A stretch of DNA of 8,539 nt from Desulfofustis sp. (GTDB lineage Bacteria > Desulfobacterota > Desulfobulbia > Desulfobulbales > Desulfocapsaceae): assembly GCA_030604345.1 (NCBI GenBank), contig JAUVWB010000052.1:1-8539 (forward strand), written 5' to 3'. Within the stretch, counting starts at the first letter, position 1; each line of letters opens with the position of its first letter. The position numbers and the translations under genes are program-made. The notes below the pieces were generated by a model that saw nothing but the letters and a program-made list of their open reading frames with translations, had not been told where the DNA came from and did not search any database. This document shows, in pieces, positions 5,172 through 8,539 of this stretch.

Positions 5172-7127
5172 TCAGTCCTCGTGGAGTTCTGAAATTCCGG
5201 CAAAGAAATCGAGCGACTCGGGGTTCCTCAGTGCCTCCTTGTTCTTCACTTCCTGGCCGTGAATCGTTTTTCTGACTGCCAGCTCGACTTTTTTCATGTT
5301 CAGCGTGTAGGGGATGTCCGGCACAGCGATAATCTTGGCCGGGACATGCCGCGGCGAAGCATGTTCGCGAATCGTTCTGCGAATCTTGTCTTTCAGCGTT
5401 TCCGTCAGAGAAAAAGCCGGGGCCATCTTGACGAAGAGAATGACTCGAACGTCGCTTTTCCATTGTTGTCCGATTACGACACTATCTTCGATTTCCTCCA
5501 ATTGCTCGACGCGCCGGTAAATCTCCGCGGTCCCGATGCGAACGCCGCCGGGGTTGAGCGTAGCGTCCGAACGCCCGTGAATAACGACACCGTTGCGCTC
5601 GGTGAGGGAAATATAGTCGCCATGTCTCCAGACACCGGGGAACATGGTGAAATAGGCACCGTGATATTGAGCCCCGTCGGGATCGTTCCAGAAGTAGATC
5701 GGCATCGAAGGAAACGGCGCGGTGCAGACCAGTTCTCCTTCCCGGCCCACTACCGGCACTCCCTCATCGTCGTAGGCGAAAACCTTCATTGCCAGGCCAC
5801 GGCACTGAAGTTCCCCCTCGTATACCGGCCCCATCGGGTTTCCCAGGGCAAAACAGCCGTTCAGGTCTGTCCCGCCGGCAATCGAAGCCAACTGGATGTC
5901 TGACTTGATGGCATCGTAGACAAACCTGAACCCTTCGGCGGATAGAGGGCTGCCGGTGGAGAGAATCACCTTCAGGGATGACAGGTCAAACCGGTCCTTC
6001 GGTCGGGCACCGCTATTCTGCAGACCAGAGAGATAGCCGGCGCTTGTTCCGAAAATGGTTATGCGCTCATCCTGGGCCATCTGCCAGAGCGATGCCGCAA
6101 ATGGATGGAACGGGCTGCCGTCATAGAGCACAATGGTAGCACCGACAGCCAACGAACTGATGAGCCAGTTCCACATCATCCAACCGCAGGTAGTGAAATA
6201 GAATATCGTGTCGTCAGCGGAGAGGTTGGTATGCAACACCAGCTCCTTCAGATGATGAACAAGGACGCCCCCGGCGCTTTGTACCATGCATTTTGGTTGG
6301 CCGGTGGTTCCGGAAGAATACATGATATACAGGGGATGACCGAACGGCAGCTGGGCGAAATCGATCTCCCGGTCGTTTTGTGACTCTTTGAAATCAGAGT
6401 ACAATTCGGCAATTTTGATGGCGTCCAGATCGGGATGCTCGTTGATGTAGGGGATGACCACCAGTTTTTCGACGGAAGGGAGCTGTGTGACAATTTCGGC
6501 CATACGGTTCAGCGAGTCCACTTCCCGGCCCTTGAAAAAATAGCCGTCCGCAGTAAACAGCACTTTGGGCTGTATCTGACCAAAGCGGTCAAGAACACCC
6601 CTGATGCCGAAATCGGGCGAGCAGGAGGACCAGACCGCTCCGAGAGAGGTAGTCGCCAGCATGGCAATGACGCTCTCCGGCATGTTGGGGACGAAACCGG
6701 CGACCCGGTCCCCGACGACGACCCCAGCTTTTTTCAAGGCTGCGGCCACCCGGGCCACCTCATCATAGAGCTGGCGGTAGGTGAGCGTCCGGCGGATTTT
6801 ATCTTCACCCCTGAATATCAGTGCGCACTGGTCATCCCGACGACGGAGCAGATTTTCGGCAAAGTTGAGCCTGGCGCCCTCGAACCACTGCGCACCGGGC
6901 ATCTTTCCGACATCGTCAATGATCGTCTCATACGGAACCGAGGCCCTAACCTGACAAAAATCCCATACCTGCCCCCAGAACTCCGCGATATGATTGATCG
7001 ACCATTCGTAGAGGCCGTCATAATCACCGTGTGAAGTACCATACCGTTCATTGATCAGTTTCATGAAGCGGTACATGTTCGATGATTCGATCTGCTGAGT
7101 GCTCGGTTGCCATAATAGTTTGCCCAT
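5172..7127 (-). CDS. aacS: Acetoacetyl-CoA synthetase (acetoacetate--CoA ligase)
   Basis: A 651-residue cytoplasmic adenylate-forming enzyme that converts acetoacetate, ATP and CoA to acetoacetyl-CoA, AMP and pyrophosphate. The N-terminal part (GKLLWQPS, then MYRFMKLINERYG and the WFEGARLNFAENLL segment at 81-94) is typical of acetoacetyl- and acetyl-CoA synthetases. Adenylation motifs follow: YSSGTTGQPK (270-279), GGTDLNGCF (418-426), WRHGDY (500-505) and HGRSDATLNPGGVRIG (517-532). The C-terminal IPYTLNMKKVELAVRK (605-620) supplies the catalytic lysine, probably Lys612, with NM replacing the usual SG before it. The acetoacetyl-CoA synthetase-like tail NKEALRNPESLDFF supports this over acetyl- or propionyl-CoA synthetase. 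Length matches the family. AAAGG lies eight bases before the ATG. It follows the 3-hydroxybutyrate dehydrogenase gene by 91 bases in the same direction, forming a consecutive pathway pair. Confidence 0.95.
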   Translation of the reverse strand: MGKLLWQPSTQQIESSNMYRFMKLINERYGTSHGDYDGLYEWSINHIAEFWGQVWDFCQVRASVPYETIIDDVGKMPGAQWFEGARLNFAENLLRRRDDQCALIFRGEDKIRRTLTYRQLYDEVARVAAALKKAGVVVGDRVAGFVPNMPESVIAMLATTSLGAVWSSCSPDFGIRGVLDRFGQIQPKVLFTADGYFFKGREVDSLNRMAEIVTQLPSVEKLVVIPYINEHPDLDAIKIAELYSDFKESQNDREIDFAQLPFGHPLYIMYSSGTTGQPKCMVQSAGGVLVHHLKELVLHTNLSADDTIFYFTTCGWMMWNWLISSLAVGATIVLYDGSPFHPFAASLWQMAQDERITIFGTSAGYLSGLQNSGARPKDRFDLSSLKVILSTGSPLSAEGFRFVYDAIKSDIQLASIAGGTDLNGCFALGNPMGPVYEGELQCRGLAMKVFAYDDEGVPVVGREGELVCTAPFPSMPIYFWNDPDGAQYHGAYFTMFPGVWRHGDYISLTERNGVVIHGRSDATLNPGGVRIGTAEIYRRVEQLEEIEDSVVIGQQWKSDVRVILFVKMAPAFSLTETLKDKIRRTIREHASPRHVPAKIIAVPDIPYTLNMKKVELAVRKTIHGQEVKNKEALRNPESLDFFAGISELHED

Positions 7128-7218
7128 ATACCATACCTTTCCCGTGCAAATGATATTCAGCCGCTCCCCACACTCTTACCTGACAGGCTGCGGATCGCGC
7201 CATGCTGCTCTCAGGTGC

Positions 7219-7980
7219 TCACCGTGCCGTCCAGCCGCAATCAATGGTCAAACAGGACCCGGTAATGGATCTCCCTCGATTCGAACAGAGGAAGAGAACC
7301 AGGTCAGCGACTTCATCGGGTTCGATGATTTTCTTGATCGCTGCCGGCTTGAGCATGATCTCCTCAAGCACCGCTTCTTCTCCTATCTTGTGAGCCTTTG
7401 CCTGATCGGCGATTTGTCCTTCCACTAACGGTGTCCTCACGTAGGCGGGGCACACGGCATTTACCGTAATACCGTGATTGCCTCCTTCCAGCGCCGCGGT
7501 TTTCGTCAACCCAAGCAACCCGTGCTTTGCGGAAATGTAGCCTACCTTATGGGGAGAAGCGACAAGTCCATGTATTGAAGCGATGTTAACGATTCGTCCC
7601 CATCCTTGCTGCCGCATCGAGGGCCACACATATTTGGTCAGCAGGAAGGGGGCCGTCAGCATGACACGCAGCAGCAACTCCCACGTATCCTCCGGGAAGT
7701 CCTGAAGTGGTGATACGTATTGGAAACCACCATTATTGACCAGGATGTCGACCCTCCCGTACGCGTCTATGGCCGTCGAGACAAGGTGCCGACACGACTC
7801 ACGTTCAGCCAAATCGACAAAGACATAGGAAGCGCCAATTCTCTGAGCGGCATCACGGCCGCTCTCTTCGTTCAGGTCTCCGATCACCACATCATGGCCT
7901 TCGCCAACCAGTGCCTGGGCAATCGCCAGGCCGATACCGCTTGCTCCCCCGGTCACGATGGCGCATTTTTTCGTACTCAT
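7219..7980 (-). CDS. bdhA: D-3-hydroxybutyrate dehydrogenase (short-chain dehydrogenase)
   Basis: A 253-residue cytoplasmic NAD-dependent enzyme that oxidises D-3-hydroxybutyrate to acetoacetate. The Rossmann motif TGGASGIG is at 10-17, and Asp35 at the end of the second strand favours NAD over NADP. Catalytic Ser135, Tyr148 and Lys152 are present. Residues known to bind hydroxybutyrate in this family are also seen: Gln87 (GFQYVSP), His137 and Lys145 (SIHGLVASPHK) and Gln189 (TPLVEGQI). The C-terminus CGWTAR is close to the family's usual GGWTA ending. The usual active-site Asn of the SDR tetrad is Met107 (VMLTAPF), a pattern I recall from Bacillus-type 3-hydroxybutyrate dehydrogenases. I chose the ATG at 7980 because AGGAGG lies ten bases upstream and MSTKKCAIVTGG is a normal start; the frame is open to an ATG at 8100 but the extra 40 residues look non-coding. 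It is the first gene of the pair with aacS. Confidence 0.94.
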   Translation of the reverse strand: MSTKKCAIVTGGASGIGLAIAQALVGEGHDVVIGDLNEESGRDAAQRIGASYVFVDLAERESCRHLVSTAIDAYGRVDILVNNGGFQYVSPLQDFPEDTWELLLRVMLTAPFLLTKYVWPSMRQQGWGRIVNIASIHGLVASPHKVGYISAKHGLLGLTKTAALEGGNHGITVNAVCPAYVRTPLVEGQIADQAKAHKIGEEAVLEEIMLKPAAIKKIIEPDEVADLVLFLCSNRGRSITGSCLTIDCGWTAR

Positions 7981-8146
7981 TTCAGATAGTCCTCCTATGG
8001 TGGAAGAGCGGTGCAGACGTGATTGCGTTGATGCTTGAGATGCCGAGGTATGCCCCCTCATGATCAGCAACCGGGACCCCCGGAAACGGTCACCGAGCAA
8101 AGCCGGGCCCCGGTCATCCGCCAGAGCTCAGGTTCTCAGGGAACTA
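7981..8146 (-). promoter_or_regulatory. Long GC-rich leader of the bdhA-aacS operon
   Basis: Between the candidate promoter and the bdhA start lie about 160 bases without credible coding content. They contain short GC palindromes: CCGGG-ACC-CCCGG (8071-8083) and CCGGGCCCCGG (8103-8113), plus GTTC/GAAC arms at 8133-8144. The leader could fold and tune expression. No known riboswitch consensus is recognised. Confidence 0.3.
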
Positions 8147-8175
8147 AGTGTAGCATCATTTTCACCGGCTTACAA
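8147..8175 (-). promoter_or_regulatory. Candidate sigma-70 promoter for the bdhA-aacS operon
   Basis: On the minus strand TTGTAA (8175-8170) and TACACT (8152-8147) are spaced by 17 bases. Each box matches four of six consensus positions, and the spacer has an A-rich stretch. Transcription would start near 8140. It is one of the more A/T-rich spots upstream of bdhA. Confidence 0.4.
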
Positions 8176-8362
8176 AAGCCAACATCTTCTCTACAACCAC
8201 TACAGCCGCGCTAATAGTCGAAGAACGAGGTACACTACTGGCCCGTGTTCGTATCCGCAGCAACCTGATCGGACGGCATTGAACCGAGAGCTTTCCTTTT
8301 TCCGGCCCTGCTTCCTTTTCTTTGGTTCATCCGACTCAAGCGTACGTCTCTACAACCGGGGA
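8176..8362. other. Non-coding stretch upstream of the bdhA promoter
   Basis: No gene was found. Visible features are a pyrimidine-rich tract on the plus strand (about 8290-8324), flanked by GAACC (8281-8285) and GGTTC (8324-8328), and an 11-base direct repeat TCTCTACAACC at 8188-8198 and 8347-8357. The second copy of the repeat lies directly before the dyad element that starts at 8363. Confidence 0.5.
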
Positions 8363-8539
8363 GGCGGAGGGTATCGCTGGAAAACGCCTCGCGAAGGCCC
8401 GCCGGCGCGCCACAGCAGGCCCGCAGGGTTGCGGACAGGACGTCCGCAACTGACAGCAGGCCATGGATGGCCTGTCTGTCAGCCGTGGCGTGACGGCGAA
8501 GGAGCCGAAGAGCAGCGTTTGGAAGCGATGCCCTTCGCC
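8363..8539. repeat. Large dyad-symmetric element with nested hairpins (may continue past the right edge)
   Basis: The last 177 bases are an imperfect inverted repeat centred near 8450. The outer arms, 8363-8387 and 8515-8539, match at 20 of 25 positions when one is reverse-complemented. Inner arms, 8401-8418 and 8480-8497, match at 14 of 18. The core holds two near-perfect hairpins. One is a 9-pair stem (8428-8436 with 8442-8450). The other has CTGACAG (8450-8456) paired with CTGTCAG (8476-8482) outside CAGGCCAT (8457-8464) paired with ATGGCCTG (8467-8474), with one bulged T. No protein-coding frame was recognised. It resembles, from memory, high-copy palindromic intergenic repeats of proteobacterial genomes, but a search would be needed to say which, if any. 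Confidence 0.7.

Noticed and set aside
8060..8085. GG/GC spacing resembling a sigma-54 promoter upstream of bdhA on the minus strand
   Set aside because: Only TTGCT and the GG match; the rest of the -24 box is GC repeat sequence, and a better sigma-70 candidate exists at 8147-8175.
7981..8100. A 40-residue N-terminal extension of the 3-hydroxybutyrate dehydrogenase
   Set aside because: The extension has no resemblance to the family, and the ATG at 7980 has a strong AGGAGG site and normal family length.
8100..8539. CRISPR array or insertion sequence end in the right-hand tail
   Set aside because: The repeats are inverted and concentric rather than direct and evenly spaced, and no transposase or cas fragment is present in the window.

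Overview
The window looks like chromosomal DNA of a moderately GC-rich Gram-negative bacterium. Gammaproteobacteria or Desulfobacterota are my best guesses, because the glutamine-type ABC binding protein closely resembles E. coli GlnH as I remember it, and a phospholipid acyltransferase and hydroxybutyrate genes are present. This is inference from gene content; no taxonomic marker is present.

Layout. (1) Bases 1-325 (minus) hold the N-terminal end of a glutamine synthetase family gene that runs off the left edge. (2) Bases 326-639 are non-coding, with a likely terminator for the upstream operon and a structured leader for the synthetase gene. (3) Bases 640-4065 (minus) hold a four-gene cluster. 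In transcription order it is a KamA-family radical SAM aminomutase, a periplasmic amino acid-binding protein (glnH-like), a permease (glnP-like) and an ATPase (glnQ-like). Stable hairpins lie in the kamA-glnH and glnH-glnP gaps. (4) Bases 4066-4354 are a divergent intergenic region with a candidate promoter for the aminomutase operon. (5) Bases 4355-5080 (plus) encode a PlsC-type 1-acylglycerol-3-phosphate acyltransferase. (6) Bases 5172-7980 (minus) hold a ketone-body pair: D-3-hydroxybutyrate dehydrogenase followed by acetoacetyl-CoA synthetase, with a candidate promoter and a long leader. (7) Bases 8176-8539 are non-coding and end in a large dyad-symmetric element made of nested hairpins, reaching the right edge.

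How the genes fit together. The dehydrogenase and synthetase form a clear route from 3-hydroxybutyrate through acetoacetate to acetoacetyl-CoA. The aminomutase-transporter-glutamine synthetase neighbourhood is the most thought-provoking part. The aminomutase keeps the radical SAM and PLP residues but lacks the two aspartates that define lysine 2,3-aminomutase. The binding protein has changed two residues of the glutamine pocket. Together these suggest, without proving, handling of a non-lysine alpha/beta-amino acid, for example a beta-glutamate or beta-glutamine system.

No mobile element genes, tRNAs, rRNAs or CRISPR arrays were seen.
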